Below, one piece after another: positions 51,764 to 60,948 of a stretch of 64,000 nucleotides of DNA (positions within the stretch are counted from its first letter, which is position 1; each line of letters opens with the position of its first letter). Source of the DNA: Luteimonas saliphila (GTDB lineage: Bacteria > Pseudomonadota > Gammaproteobacteria > Xanthomonadales > Xanthomonadaceae); contig NZ_JAETWA010000042.1 of NCBI RefSeq assembly GCF_016774335.1, forward strand, positions 261,121 through 325,120, in the 5' to 3' direction. Below the pieces are notes generated by a model, which saw only the letters and a program-made list of their open reading frames with translations, was not told the origin of the DNA and ran no database searches. The position numbers and the translations under genes were made by a program.

Positions 51764-53368
51764 TCAGGCGTCGATGACCCCGGCTGCGGCCAGCTTGGCG
51801 GCCAGTGGCGCCAGGTGAACTGCATACCTGCGCGAACTGTTGACCGAGCGGCTATGCACCGGTTCACGCACCTGCGCTGCGCTGGCGGTCGAAAACACCT
51901 TGTGATCCATCGGCGCGTCCAGTACGGCTGGATCCCACGGCAGGTCGCACCATTCGTAAATGCGCCTGGCCTGTGTTTCGGTATCCGTCACCAGGTCCTC
52001 GTAGCGCACGTCTAGGATCGCGCCGGGCATCACCGTGTGCCAATGCCGCATCATCTGGCGATAGGCGATGTAGTATTCGGCCAGGTCATCCAGGTCGTAG
52101 GAAAAGCTGTAGGAATTGAAGAACAGAGTCTTGAACACCGCATAGCAACTGTCCAGCGGATCGCGCACCAGATGGATGATTCTCGCCTTCGGCAGGGCCT
52201 TGCGGATCATCCCGCAATACAGGTAGTTGACCGGCAGCTTGTCGATGAACCATGGACTGCCTTCCGCCGCTTGCCGCGCGTTGCACATGTAGTTCCGCCC
52301 CAGCTGGGCGAAGTCGATCTGTAGCGATGCCGACGCTTGCGATTGCGCCGGGTCGGCGTCGATGACCTTCTGCGTGGATGCGGCCAGCAGGTTGCCGAAA
52401 TCCAGCAGTTCACCGGCGGCGGCCACCTTGCCGGATTGCACCAGCAGCCGTTCGGCCAGTGTCGTACCGGTGCGCGGCATGCCGACGATGAAGATCGCGC
52501 CTTCCTCGTCATGGCCCGGTGCCGGTGTGTCCATTGCTCCGCTGGTGTAGGCGTCGCGAATGGCGCGCAGTGATGCGATCTCGGACTGCACGTCGTACTT
52601 CATCAGGCTGCGTTTCTTCACCGCGCCGGCGGCAAGGGCGGCGAAGGATCTGTCGTACTCTCCCAGATCCTCCAGTTCCTTGGCCAGTGCATACAGTGCC
52701 GAAGACTCGTGCTCCAGCTTGCCGATGCCGGCCTTCAGCCGACGCTCGATATCCTCGATGTGGTTGTGCTCCGGTGTCTGGCGGCGCAAGGTCGCGCGCA
52801 GGTACAACGCCGGACCGGACTGCGGCGCAATGGTCAACAGACGATCCAGATCGCGTTCGGCCTGTTCGAAATCACCGCTGAAAAAACGCGCCACCGCCAT
52901 TCGATACAGAAGTTCGGGAGAATCGCCGACGAGCGCGTGCGCCCTCTCGAACTGGGCGACGGCTTCAGGCTGCATGTTGATGCGGTGGTAGAGATGCCCG
53001 ACCTGCTGCAGCAGCGGGCCGTTGTTTTCCGCGGCTGCCGTGATCTCCGCCGCCAACGCCTGGACCTCTGGTCGGCGCCGCAGTTGTGACAGCAGGTTCG
53101 CTTTCTTGAGCTTGAGGGAGGGGTCGTCGCCACTGGAGGCAATGGCCTGGTCGATCCATTCCAGCGCGCTTTCCGCGTTCCCGTTGGCCAGGCTGGCCTC
53201 GGCGGCGAACGACAGGGCGTGCGGATTCGCCGGATACGCACCGGCGACCTCCCTACTCAGTTCCAGCGCTTCGGTGAAGCGGCTCTGGCGAAGCAGTTCG
53301 TAACCAAGTCCCACCTTCTGGGCCAGGCTTGACATGGCGTCGGACGCGCGGTTCGAGGATGCAGTCAT
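51764..53368 (-). CDS. TPR-containing sulfotransferase (second copy)
   Basis: A 534-aa protein: TPRs at about 10-260 (FTEALELSREVAGAYPANPH, SGDFEQAERDLDRLLTIAPQ) and a sulfotransferase domain (about 290-520) with GAIFIVGMPRTGTTLAERLL (PAPS 5'-loop, about 288-307), FIDKLPVNYLYCGMIRKALP and IIHLVRDPLDSCYAVFKTLF (3'-phosphate). It is only distantly like the copy at 47829, so it is not a recent tandem duplicate. It is downstream of the complete TonB receptor on the same strand, behind a terminator, and so probably has its own promoter. Confidence 0.85.
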   Translation of the reverse strand: MTASSNRASDAMSSLAQKVGLGYELLRQSRFTEALELSREVAGAYPANPHALSFAAEASLANGNAESALEWIDQAIASSGDDPSLKLKKANLLSQLRRRPEVQALAAEITAAAENNGPLLQQVGHLYHRINMQPEAVAQFERAHALVGDSPELLYRMAVARFFSGDFEQAERDLDRLLTIAPQSGPALYLRATLRRQTPEHNHIEDIERRLKAGIGKLEHESSALYALAKELEDLGEYDRSFAALAAGAVKKRSLMKYDVQSEIASLRAIRDAYTSGAMDTPAPGHDEEGAIFIVGMPRTGTTLAERLLVQSGKVAAAGELLDFGNLLAASTQKVIDADPAQSQASASLQIDFAQLGRNYMCNARQAAEGSPWFIDKLPVNYLYCGMIRKALPKARIIHLVRDPLDSCYAVFKTLFFNSYSFSYDLDDLAEYYIAYRQMMRHWHTVMPGAILDVRYEDLVTDTETQARRIYEWCDLPWDPAVLDAPMDHKVFSTASAAQVREPVHSRSVNSSRRYAVHLAPLAAKLAAAGVIDA

Positions 53369-53415
53369 GCAGGGAAGTCTATCGGATGTGATCGCCTGGG
53401 GCGGATCGCGCGGGC

Positions 53416-53447
53416 AAAAAAAAAAGCGGCGGGCCGAAGCCCGCCGC
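53416..53447 (-). terminator. Rho-independent terminator of the complete TonB receptor gene
   Basis: Read on the minus strand: GCGGCGGGC, loop TTCG, GCCCGCCGC, then ten T (53425-53416). The stem is perfect, 29 bp beyond the receptor stop. Confidence 0.93.
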
Positions 53448-53476
53448 CAGGTCTTGCATCAGGTTGCAGGCAACGA

Positions 53477-56335
53477 TCAGAACTTCACGCTGACGCTGGT
53501 GAAGATGTAACGACCAGCCTGGTCGTAAACGCCCAGCGAGTTGCCGTTCAGCACGAGCGAACCGCCCACCATCGGCGGTTCCTTGTCGGCAATGTTGTTC
53601 ACGCCTGCGGTCCAGGTGACCGGCCCCAAATCGACGGAGGCGGACAGGTCGAGGTAGCTGTGGGAGCCGATGCCGCCGGCAGGCAACAACAGCGTATCCA
53701 GGCTCGGGTTCGGAATGAACGAATTTGCCGTGTAAGGGCTGGTGTACTCCAGACTGCTCAGATAGCGCCAACGCAGACCCAAGGAGTAGCGGTCCCAGCT
53801 GTAGCGCGTGCTGGCGATGTGGCGCCATTCCGGCGTATTGCATTCCGGGCTGACGATGCCTGCGCAATCGTAGGTACCCAGCGGATTGCCCGGCAGCTGC
53901 TCGAACTCCTTGTTCAGCACGTAGGTGCCCACCAGCGAGGCCGACAAGCGCCCCTGCCCGAGGTCGAGGGCATACGACGCGTTGAGATCCACACCCTTGA
54001 CCCGGATGTTGCCGTTGTTGACCGTGAAGCTCTCCACGTAATTGCTGGCGCCGCTGCGGAGCGAGCCGGTGGTCGGACTACGGTGGATGGCATCACAGAA
54101 CTGCGCATCTCCGGTGGTGCCGCACATCAGGAGGGTCACGACCGGGGCCGGTCCGGCAATCTGGTCCTCTACCTTGATGTCGTAGTAGTCCAGGCTGACT
54201 TCCAGGTTGTCGATTGGACTGGCGGCAAAGCCGAGCGTCCATGTATCGGCTTTCTCGGGCTGCGAGTCGGGATTGCCCGCGAACAGCTGCTGGTACTGGG
54301 CGGCGGGATTTCTCGGCACCGACCCGTAGGCGCCGTCAGGAACGCCGGTCAGCGCGCACTGCGCCTCGGTCAGGATCGGATTCGCGCCGGCACATGGGTC
54401 TTCGCCGGCCCACAGGCCCAGCGCCTGGGGATAGAACAGTTCGTTCAACGTCGGGGTGCGGGTGGCGTGATTGAAGCTGGAGCGCAGCCGCAGCTTGTTG
54501 TCCAGGAAGTTGGCCCCCAGGCCCACCTTGTAGGTGCTGAGACCACCGAACTTGTCGTAGTCGGAGTATCGGTATCCGAGATCGGCGTCGATACGGCCCA
54601 GCGCACCGCTCCCGACGTAGAGCGGAATCTGGCTTTCCATGAACAGTTCGTCGACCCGATAGCCTTCAGAAATCTGCGGATTGGAACTGCCTGAACCGGC
54701 GAAGTTGCCAGCCGAGAAGTTGGTGTCGGCCACATAGGAGAATCGCTCCTGACGACGCTCGTAGCCGGTGACCAGCTTGATCGGATCGTTGTCGGCCGAC
54801 GGCAGCGAGAACGGCAGCGCGCCGGAGACGTAGGCATTGAATACCAGGATGTCGGTGGTCCAGTCTTGTTGGCTGACGCCCTGCAGGGCCTGCGCCTGCT
54901 CCGGAGTGACCGAGTCGGTCCAGACCTCGTACGGAATGCAGCCGTCGAACGAGCCGGCGGGGCAACCCAGCAGGGCATCCTGGATCCGCGGGGTCAGGAA
55001 GTCGTTGAAGCCGGTGCTGGAACGAACCCAGCGGCCATAGGTGATCGAGGCATCGTAGGTCCAGTTCTCATTGATCTCTCCGCCCAGTCCGGCGGTGATG
55101 CTGAAACTGTTGGACTCGTCTTCGTACACCCGGGGGCCGCCTTCCACGTTGCGCTTGGCCACGTAGATGTCGAGAGCGGCATCCGGGTCGATACCCAGGT
55201 CGGAGCACAGGGTGCCGATTTGCGGTTGGTCGCAACCCACGCCGACGTGGGTGAAGAAGGCGCCCGACGGGGCGAGCTGGGTCGAACTCTTGCGATTGAC
55301 GAACAAGGCTTCCATATACGGCTGGAAGTGTTCGTTGATCTCGTACTTGATATTGGTGCCCGCGGTGAATCGCGTGTCGGGGCGCTGGTAGTAGTTGATC
55401 GGCGCGTAGTTGTAGATGTAATGGTTGTCGGTGCTCCAGACGCCGCCGACCGGCGCGGCGTAGCCGAAGTAGGCGCCGTCGGTGTAGATCAGGAAATTGG
55501 CCGGATCGGCCGTGCCGGATCCGCCGCAGGCGGTGCCGCCGGTGTTCAGGGCGCAGGCGGAATAGTCGCGCTGCCCCTGGAACAGTGCTTCGTTCTTGCG
55601 CCAGGTGGCCCAGGCGACAGCGTGGCCACCCTCGCCGAAGGCGCCGCCGATGGCGAGATCGACGTTCTTGGAGATGCCGTCGAAGCCGGAGTTGCCGGTC
55701 GGGTAGTCGTAGCCCGCCGCGTCCATCAGACCCTGAATGAACTTGTTGTCGTTGTCGTGCTGGTAGGCCGAGTATCCGGCGTTGATACTGACGCCTTCAA
55801 ACTCGTCGTCCAGGATGAAATTGACCACGCCCGCGACCGCGTCCGAACCGTACACCGCAGAGGCGCCGCCGGTCAGGATGTCCACGCGCTGGATCAGTGC
55901 CGACGGCACGATGCTGATGTCGGAGGTTTCGCCATTGCCCTTCGGGATGCGGCGGCCGTTGAGCAGGGTCAGGGTGCGGATGGCGCCCAGCCCGCGGAGG
56001 TCGACTTCGGCATAGCCCAGCGACGGGTTGTTCTGGAAGTTGTCGAACACCGGGCTCAGCTGCGGATACTGATTCACTAGGTCTTCCGCAAGGGTCGCGC
56101 CGGCGAACCTGAACTGCTCCGCGCCGATTTCCGTGACCGGGCTCGATGCCGTCATGGTCTGGCTCCTGATGCGCGAGCCGGTGACGGTCACGGTATCGAG
56201 GCTGGTTGCGCTGGTTGGCTCGCTCGTCTCCGTCTGGTTCGATTCCTGGGCCAGTGCGGCGCCGGCCAGGGTGGCCGCGCTGACGGCGATCGAGAACGCG
56301 ATCGCATCTCGAAGCTTGTTTCTCTTCAGTCTCAT
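53477..56335 (-). CDS. TonB-dependent outer-membrane receptor (complete)
   Basis: A 952-aa receptor: signal peptide (about 1-29, ending AGAALA), a short Ser/Thr-rich linker, TonB-box-like DTVTVTGSRI, plug with VDLRGLGAIRTLTLLNGRRI and VDILTGGASAVYGSDAVAGV, and a long barrel ending FTSVSVKF, the terminal Phe that marks barrel proteins. It has no FecA-type signalling domain. The receptor class (plug of the GSRI...LNGRR type) takes up varied ligands including peptides and glycans. The ATG at 56333-56335 with GGAGAG upstream is preferred. A strong terminator follows. The neighbouring oxygenases and sulfotransferases suggest the receptor's ligand or the receptor itself may be modified. Confidence 0.9.
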   Translation of the reverse strand: MRLKRNKLRDAIAFSIAVSAATLAGAALAQESNQTETSEPTSATSLDTVTVTGSRIRSQTMTASSPVTEIGAEQFRFAGATLAEDLVNQYPQLSPVFDNFQNNPSLGYAEVDLRGLGAIRTLTLLNGRRIPKGNGETSDISIVPSALIQRVDILTGGASAVYGSDAVAGVVNFILDDEFEGVSINAGYSAYQHDNDNKFIQGLMDAAGYDYPTGNSGFDGISKNVDLAIGGAFGEGGHAVAWATWRKNEALFQGQRDYSACALNTGGTACGGSGTADPANFLIYTDGAYFGYAAPVGGVWSTDNHYIYNYAPINYYQRPDTRFTAGTNIKYEINEHFQPYMEALFVNRKSSTQLAPSGAFFTHVGVGCDQPQIGTLCSDLGIDPDAALDIYVAKRNVEGGPRVYEDESNSFSITAGLGGEINENWTYDASITYGRWVRSSTGFNDFLTPRIQDALLGCPAGSFDGCIPYEVWTDSVTPEQAQALQGVSQQDWTTDILVFNAYVSGALPFSLPSADNDPIKLVTGYERRQERFSYVADTNFSAGNFAGSGSSNPQISEGYRVDELFMESQIPLYVGSGALGRIDADLGYRYSDYDKFGGLSTYKVGLGANFLDNKLRLRSSFNHATRTPTLNELFYPQALGLWAGEDPCAGANPILTEAQCALTGVPDGAYGSVPRNPAAQYQQLFAGNPDSQPEKADTWTLGFAASPIDNLEVSLDYYDIKVEDQIAGPAPVVTLLMCGTTGDAQFCDAIHRSPTTGSLRSGASNYVESFTVNNGNIRVKGVDLNASYALDLGQGRLSASLVGTYVLNKEFEQLPGNPLGTYDCAGIVSPECNTPEWRHIASTRYSWDRYSLGLRWRYLSSLEYTSPYTANSFIPNPSLDTLLLPAGGIGSHSYLDLSASVDLGPVTWTAGVNNIADKEPPMVGGSLVLNGNSLGVYDQAGRYIFTSVSVKF

Positions 56336-56688
56336 TCTCTCTCTCCTGTGCGTGGGCGGGAATCCCATGGAAACCTCACCGGAGGAGTCAAGAAAGACGC
56401 CAAGATCGGCAAGGTTGCGGCCGATACTACCTCTGCTTCTTGAAGAATTAAAGAGTTGTTAAAAGTTAATATGCTGTGAATTCAGTGCCTGCGATACCGG
56501 CACGGGTCGCTCTGCAGGCTTTCGCTGAGGCCGCCTGTCCTGGGTCGCCCGCTCCAGTCCGAAGAAACCTGAGCTAGTCGAGAGCCACGCGGGCCGCAGC
56601 GACTTCGCAGCCGGTGCGCCCGCTCGGGCGCGGGGCGGCTCGAGCAGAAAAGATCGGGTGCGATTTGACCCGGTCCGCGGCAGGAAGG
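56336..56688. other. Intergenic region upstream of TonB receptor with AT-rich patch
   Basis: About 350 bp with no recognisable gene. A patch at 56436-56480 (TTAAAGAGTTGTTAAAAG and around) is far more AT-rich than the surroundings and probably carries the receptor promoter on the minus strand. No clear spaced -35/-10 pair and no Fur-like box is visible. Confidence 0.55.
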
Positions 56689-57978
56689 CTAGCGCTCTAC
56701 CGGGATGACGTCGAATGCAAGACTGATTCTGGGGCCGTCGCCGGCGTAGGGCGTGGTGTTATGGAAGAAGTAGGAGGGAAACATCACGAGTTCTCCACCA
56801 ATCGGCCGATGCCGGCGTTCGGGCATGCGCCGTTGCAGCGGAAGGTCCTGTTGCGCTCGTCCGAATACGAGGTCCCCCGCCCCACTGACGCGAGGCGACC
56901 CGGCATCCACGTAGAACACACCGCTGAGCCATCCTGCCGGGTGTATGTGCGGCGTCTGCTGGCCACCTTCCTCGAGAACAGTGATCCACGATTGGAGCCG
57001 CCACTTGCGGGGGACTGTGGCGAGCCACGGATGCCCCAGGATGTCGGAACTCTGACCGATGGCGCGCATTCGCCGCTCGACATGCCGGGTGATCATCCGT
57101 TGGAACCGGCTGAAGGGCGACGCCTCGGAAAGATCGAGCATCGGACTTTGCTTGCCGGCCTTCGTGGAACGACCCGCTGGCTCCCACAGGAGTTGCTCGT
57201 GCTTCAGAACGGTCTCGCGCAGAACGTCCAAGTCGATCTGGTCCTCGGTGGCGACTTTGCCGTAGGCGAGCAGGGATTCATAATCCATCAGCGCCGCAAC
57301 AACGTCGCCCATGCCAAGCTCGTTGCTGGTCATGTAAATGCCAGCGAGAGCGGTCTGGTCGCCGGGAGCCGTCACCAATGCCCGCTGATACTGCTCATGC
57401 GCCTTCACGATCTCGCCGAGCGACAGAAGGCTCAGCGCGTAATCGGTCAAGGCCGCCGGGTCCGCTGGCGTAGACTCGACCACCATTCGGTGTAGCCGGG
57501 TGGATTCGCTGTACTCGCCCACGTCCCGCAGGGCGTTTGCCAGCATGCGCAGGACCAGCGGGGACTCCGGAGCCAGCAGACTGGCCCGGCGAAGCGACTT
57601 GATTGCCGCCTCGGGACGCCCCTCGCGTGTATGGATGATGCCGATGTTGGTCCAGACGTCGACGCTGTCCGGCTGAATGTCGGCCAGCGTCTCGAAATCG
57701 GTGAGCGCTTCGTCCATGCGCTCCAGCCTGAACAATATGAGTCCTCTACTGAAGAGCACCGGGGGAAGGCCGGGCAGCAGTCGTAGCGCCCCATCGAAGT
57801 CCGCCAGCGCCGCGCGATTCGCCCCGGCAGCGGCGTTGAGCGTGCCGCGAAGGTAGAGGTGTTCGGCGTGATCCGGATCCCTCTTGAGCGACGCATCCAG
57901 CAGTTCACGTGCGTGATCGCCATGCCCCATGCGGATATGGAGCCTGATCGCGTCCGTGAGGGCGTGGTCATGGTTCAC
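56689..57978 (-). CDS. TPR protein with C-terminal putative 2OG-Fe(II) oxygenase (second copy)
   Basis: A 429-aa protein: TPRs to about residue 215 (DPDHAEHLYLRGTLNAAAG, RPEAAIKSLRRASLLAPESP) and an oxygenase domain at about 295-429 with TPHIHPAGWLSGVFYVDAGS (His344, His346), MFPSYFFHNTTPY (His406) and Arg417 in GPRISLAFDV. The same PF13759-like fold occurs at 49906 and 60949. It is the last gene of a four-gene operon, 6 bp after the OGT-like gene. Confidence 0.85.
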   Translation of the reverse strand: MNHDHALTDAIRLHIRMGHGDHARELLDASLKRDPDHAEHLYLRGTLNAAAGANRAALADFDGALRLLPGLPPVLFSRGLILFRLERMDEALTDFETLADIQPDSVDVWTNIGIIHTREGRPEAAIKSLRRASLLAPESPLVLRMLANALRDVGEYSESTRLHRMVVESTPADPAALTDYALSLLSLGEIVKAHEQYQRALVTAPGDQTALAGIYMTSNELGMGDVVAALMDYESLLAYGKVATEDQIDLDVLRETVLKHEQLLWEPAGRSTKAGKQSPMLDLSEASPFSRFQRMITRHVERRMRAIGQSSDILGHPWLATVPRKWRLQSWITVLEEGGQQTPHIHPAGWLSGVFYVDAGSPRVSGAGDLVFGRAQQDLPLQRRMPERRHRPIGGELVMFPSYFFHNTTPYAGDGPRISLAFDVIPVER

Positions 57979-57984
57979 GGCTGA

Positions 57985-59943
57985 TCATTGTCCATGAGAA
58001 TCGCCGAAGGATGCGCGCGCCAGCGGCTCGCCAAAAGTGCTGAGAATGCCCTGCTCGATGGATGATGCGACGCGCCGCGGATCGAATAGGCCGCACGATA
58101 CCGCGCGTTCCTGCAGCTTTGCACGCACCCGGCTCAACCTTCCGGAGTCGTTGGCGAACGCGGCTGCGAGCTCGACGTAGGAGTCCAGGCCATCACAGAC
58201 GAGTTCGTCCATACCGAGGAAGCGATTGATACTCAGGCTCAGTCGCGCAAGCGGCGATTCGCCATCGGCCCGTGAGAGGACTGGCAAGCCGTTGCCGATC
58301 GCGTTCATGGCGGTCGCGCCGCCCTGGTAGCGAAACGCATCCAGGAACAGATCGCAACTCGCGGCACGATCGGCTTGGGCCTTTGCGGAAATCTGTTCGA
58401 CCATATGCAGGCGCTCCGCCGGGCCGCCGGCGGAATCCCATTGCCTCAGGAAGCCCTTTCGCGCAGAGTTTGGCACGTAGACCATCAGATGAGCCTCGGG
58501 TGCAAGTCCGAGAATCGTGCTCCACGCCTGGATGAGGGGTGCGCTCAGCTTGTGGGTATTGTTGAAGCTTGCGAGTACCGCGACGTCTTCCGGCAGTCCG
58601 AAGCGGGCGCGGTCCCTGGTGCCCGGCGCGACTGGCGAGCCGGGAAAGAGGCAGCCTTCCAGCAGCATGATTCGATCTTCGTACGGCCAATGCCGGCTAC
58701 CAGGCCAAACGTGCCGGTCCAGCAAGAGAGCGTCCAGCCACGGCGCCTGATGGCCATGGATGAAGCCGAGCCATCCCAGCTGGAGCGGCGATGGACGTCG
58801 GGCCAGGACCGCGGGCCTGGCGCCGTGGGTGAATCCACCCATGTCGATGAGGACGTCGACCCCGTCCGCCCGGATCGCCTCGGCGACCGCTTCGTCCCCG
58901 AGTCCGTCGCATTCGACGAACGAATCGACGCCGGTACGGATAACTTCCGCGGCCTCGCCTTGATGCGAACGAAGCGAGTACGCGGAGACCCGGAACCTGC
59001 CCCGATCATGTGCGGCGAAGTGACAACATGAGAGCTCACCGACCGCATGGGGGCCGAGATCGGCGGAGAGGTATGCGATGTGGATGCGACCGTCCGGGCG
59101 CCGGGCAGGACGCGTTGGCGGTAACGGTTCGATCGACCGGCGGATCCTGGAGGAATGGCGGCCCAGGGCTGCTGCCTTAGTCGCTACGTCGAGGTCGAGA
59201 ACGGCCAGCACGAACGGTTCGGGTGCATCGTCGTCCGCGAGCGGACGATCAAGCACGTCGGCGAGCGCGGAACTGCTGGATGGCTCGCGGTCGTGAAGAC
59301 ACAGCATCGCCTGCGCATACGCCAGACGCGCCAGAACGTCCGCGCGACGAGGCATCATGCGTTGGACTGCAGAGTAATGGCGTTCGGCCAGCTCGATCCT
59401 GCCCGCGTACTCGTGGCAGAGTGCCACATTGAACGCATCGGCGGGCATCTGTTGCGCGGATGTCGCATAGGCGGCGATCGCCTCGTCCCAGCGCCCCTGC
59501 GCCTGCAGGGATTCGCCAAGGTAATGCCAGGCTTCGAACAGGGCCTGTTCGATCCCGATGCACCTGCGCAGGGACGCTTCGGCGTCTCGGAAACGGCCCT
59601 GGCGGACTTGCGCGCTCCCCTGCAGCAACCAGCCCAACGAGAGGGTCGGCTCCCTCAGGGTAATACGCTCCGCGATGTCGCCGCTGCGGTCGTAGCGGCC
59701 CATCGCCCGCAGGCAAAGCGCAAGAATCGAAAGCGTGTCGGCATCACCTTGCTCAAGCGTCACCGGGTCGTCGATCAGCGACACGGCTTCGGCTTCGCGG
59801 CGTGCCTGCATGAGAAGTACCGCGAAGTCGCGGCGGAGCGGGCGATCGTCCGGACGTGCACGCAATGCCGACCTGTACATGACTTCGGCTGCCGCGAACT
59901 CGCCGGCAGCATGAAGCGCGCGTGCGCGAGCGGCCTCATTCAT
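57985..59943 (-). CDS. TPR protein with GT41 O-GlcNAc transferase-like domain
   Basis: A 652-aa homologue of OGT/SPINDLY: TPRs at about 1-215 and a C-terminal GT41 domain (about 285-640). SADLGPHAVGEL carries a His (299) aligned with catalytic His498 of human OGT, GGFTHGARPAVLARRPSPLQ and LGWLGFIHGHQAP correspond to the sugar-binding loops, and FNNTHKL carries a Lys (465) like Lys842 that holds UDP. Such enzymes attach GlcNAc, or fucose or other sugars, to Ser/Thr of proteins; in bacteria some glycosylate flagellins or adhesins. The start at 59941-59943 overlaps the methyltransferase by 8 bp. The donor sugar and the target are not given by the sequence. Confidence 0.85.
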   Translation of the reverse strand: MNEAARARALHAAGEFAAAEVMYRSALRARPDDRPLRRDFAVLLMQARREAEAVSLIDDPVTLEQGDADTLSILALCLRAMGRYDRSGDIAERITLREPTLSLGWLLQGSAQVRQGRFRDAEASLRRCIGIEQALFEAWHYLGESLQAQGRWDEAIAAYATSAQQMPADAFNVALCHEYAGRIELAERHYSAVQRMMPRRADVLARLAYAQAMLCLHDREPSSSSALADVLDRPLADDDAPEPFVLAVLDLDVATKAAALGRHSSRIRRSIEPLPPTRPARRPDGRIHIAYLSADLGPHAVGELSCCHFAAHDRGRFRVSAYSLRSHQGEAAEVIRTGVDSFVECDGLGDEAVAEAIRADGVDVLIDMGGFTHGARPAVLARRPSPLQLGWLGFIHGHQAPWLDALLLDRHVWPGSRHWPYEDRIMLLEGCLFPGSPVAPGTRDRARFGLPEDVAVLASFNNTHKLSAPLIQAWSTILGLAPEAHLMVYVPNSARKGFLRQWDSAGGPAERLHMVEQISAKAQADRAASCDLFLDAFRYQGGATAMNAIGNGLPVLSRADGESPLARLSLSINRFLGMDELVCDGLDSYVELAAAFANDSGRLSRVRAKLQERAVSCGLFDPRRVASSIEQGILSTFGEPLARASFGDSHGQ

Positions 59944-60922
59944 TGCCGACAACCACGGTCCATCCCATGCAGATGCTTTCCCGATACAGCAGTCGTCCGG
60001 TGCGGACAGGAAGGCCACCGGAGCCGAACCTTCGCGCGACCGCTTCCAGCGCAGGACGGTCAAGGGTCGCCGCATGCATCATGCGCAGTCGATGATCCTC
60101 GTCCTCTATCCAGGCACGCAGCCCAAAGCTAATCGCCGAAGCCTCCTCCCGGTTGGAGCAGGGCGTCGCCAGCAGCCGGGGTATCTGCTGGGCGGCGCGT
60201 TGCAGGATCTCCGAATCGGGATCGGATTCGATTCTCGACACCAGCTGTGAGGCTGCATCGTTGAATGCCATACGGGCAGCTTCGGCCGATGGGCTGGATC
60301 CGAGCTTCGATCGCGCTTCTGGCGTGCCCGCACCAGCCATCTCGGCGATCAGATTCTCCGTATCCTGCACGATGCTGCTTCCCCGCAGCAACCAGTCGCA
60401 TCCCCGGAGCTGTGCCCGGGTGATCGCAGCAATGACGGAATCGTCGCTGTGCATGACGAGCGCTGCGCACCCCCGTGTGCCAATCACGCGCAGAATCTCG
60501 GCCGCCGCAGCGTCGCGCGGCCCGTACTCGAAAGCGAACTGGGAGCACAGCAGGCGAACGCTGCCATCCGCGAACGGAAGGGACGCCATCGAGGTGGACG
60601 GATGGAAGCTGATACCGTCATAGAGTTCAGCGCCACCGGGCACATGGTCGACCGGATTGATATCGGCCAGGTCCACCCCGTGGATTTGCGGATAGATGCC
60701 GCGCTCCATCGAGAAGGTCTTCGCCAGTAGCGTGATCGCGCCGTTGCCGGTCCCCAGATCCAGCACGATATCGCCGTCCGTGAGAACGCTGAAGCGATCA
60801 AGCCAAAATTGGCGTATCTCTCCATCGTAATTGCCGGAGAAGCCGTGACTGCACGAATGGCGGACGCCCGTTTGCCAAAGGCGGGTCCATGAGCTGGCCG
60901 CGTCCGAAACGGGGGAATTCAT
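59936..60922 (-). CDS. SAM-dependent methyltransferase
   Basis: A 328-aa class I methyltransferase with motif I VLDLGTGNGAITLLA (about 53-67), IHGVDLADINP as motif II and LPFADGSVRLLCSQFAFEYG as motif IV. Later blocks (MHSDDSVIAAITRAQLRGCD and after) are not diagnostic. The ATG at 60920-60922 is used; an earlier ATG would overlap the upstream oxygenase end. It sits between the short oxygenase (26 bp upstream) and the OGT-like gene (8-bp overlap), so it is part of the same modification operon. Substrate unknown. Confidence 0.8.
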   Translation of the reverse strand: MNSPVSDAASSWTRLWQTGVRHSCSHGFSGNYDGEIRQFWLDRFSVLTDGDIVLDLGTGNGAITLLAKTFSMERGIYPQIHGVDLADINPVDHVPGGAELYDGISFHPSTSMASLPFADGSVRLLCSQFAFEYGPRDAAAAEILRVIGTRGCAALVMHSDDSVIAAITRAQLRGCDWLLRGSSIVQDTENLIAEMAGAGTPEARSKLGSSPSAEAARMAFNDAASQLVSRIESDPDSEILQRAAQQIPRLLATPCSNREEASAISFGLRAWIEDEDHRLRMMHAATLDRPALEAVARRFGSGGLPVRTGRLLYRESICMGWTVVVGNE

Positions 60923-60948
60923 ACGCGTAGATCCGGCCGGCCAGTGAC

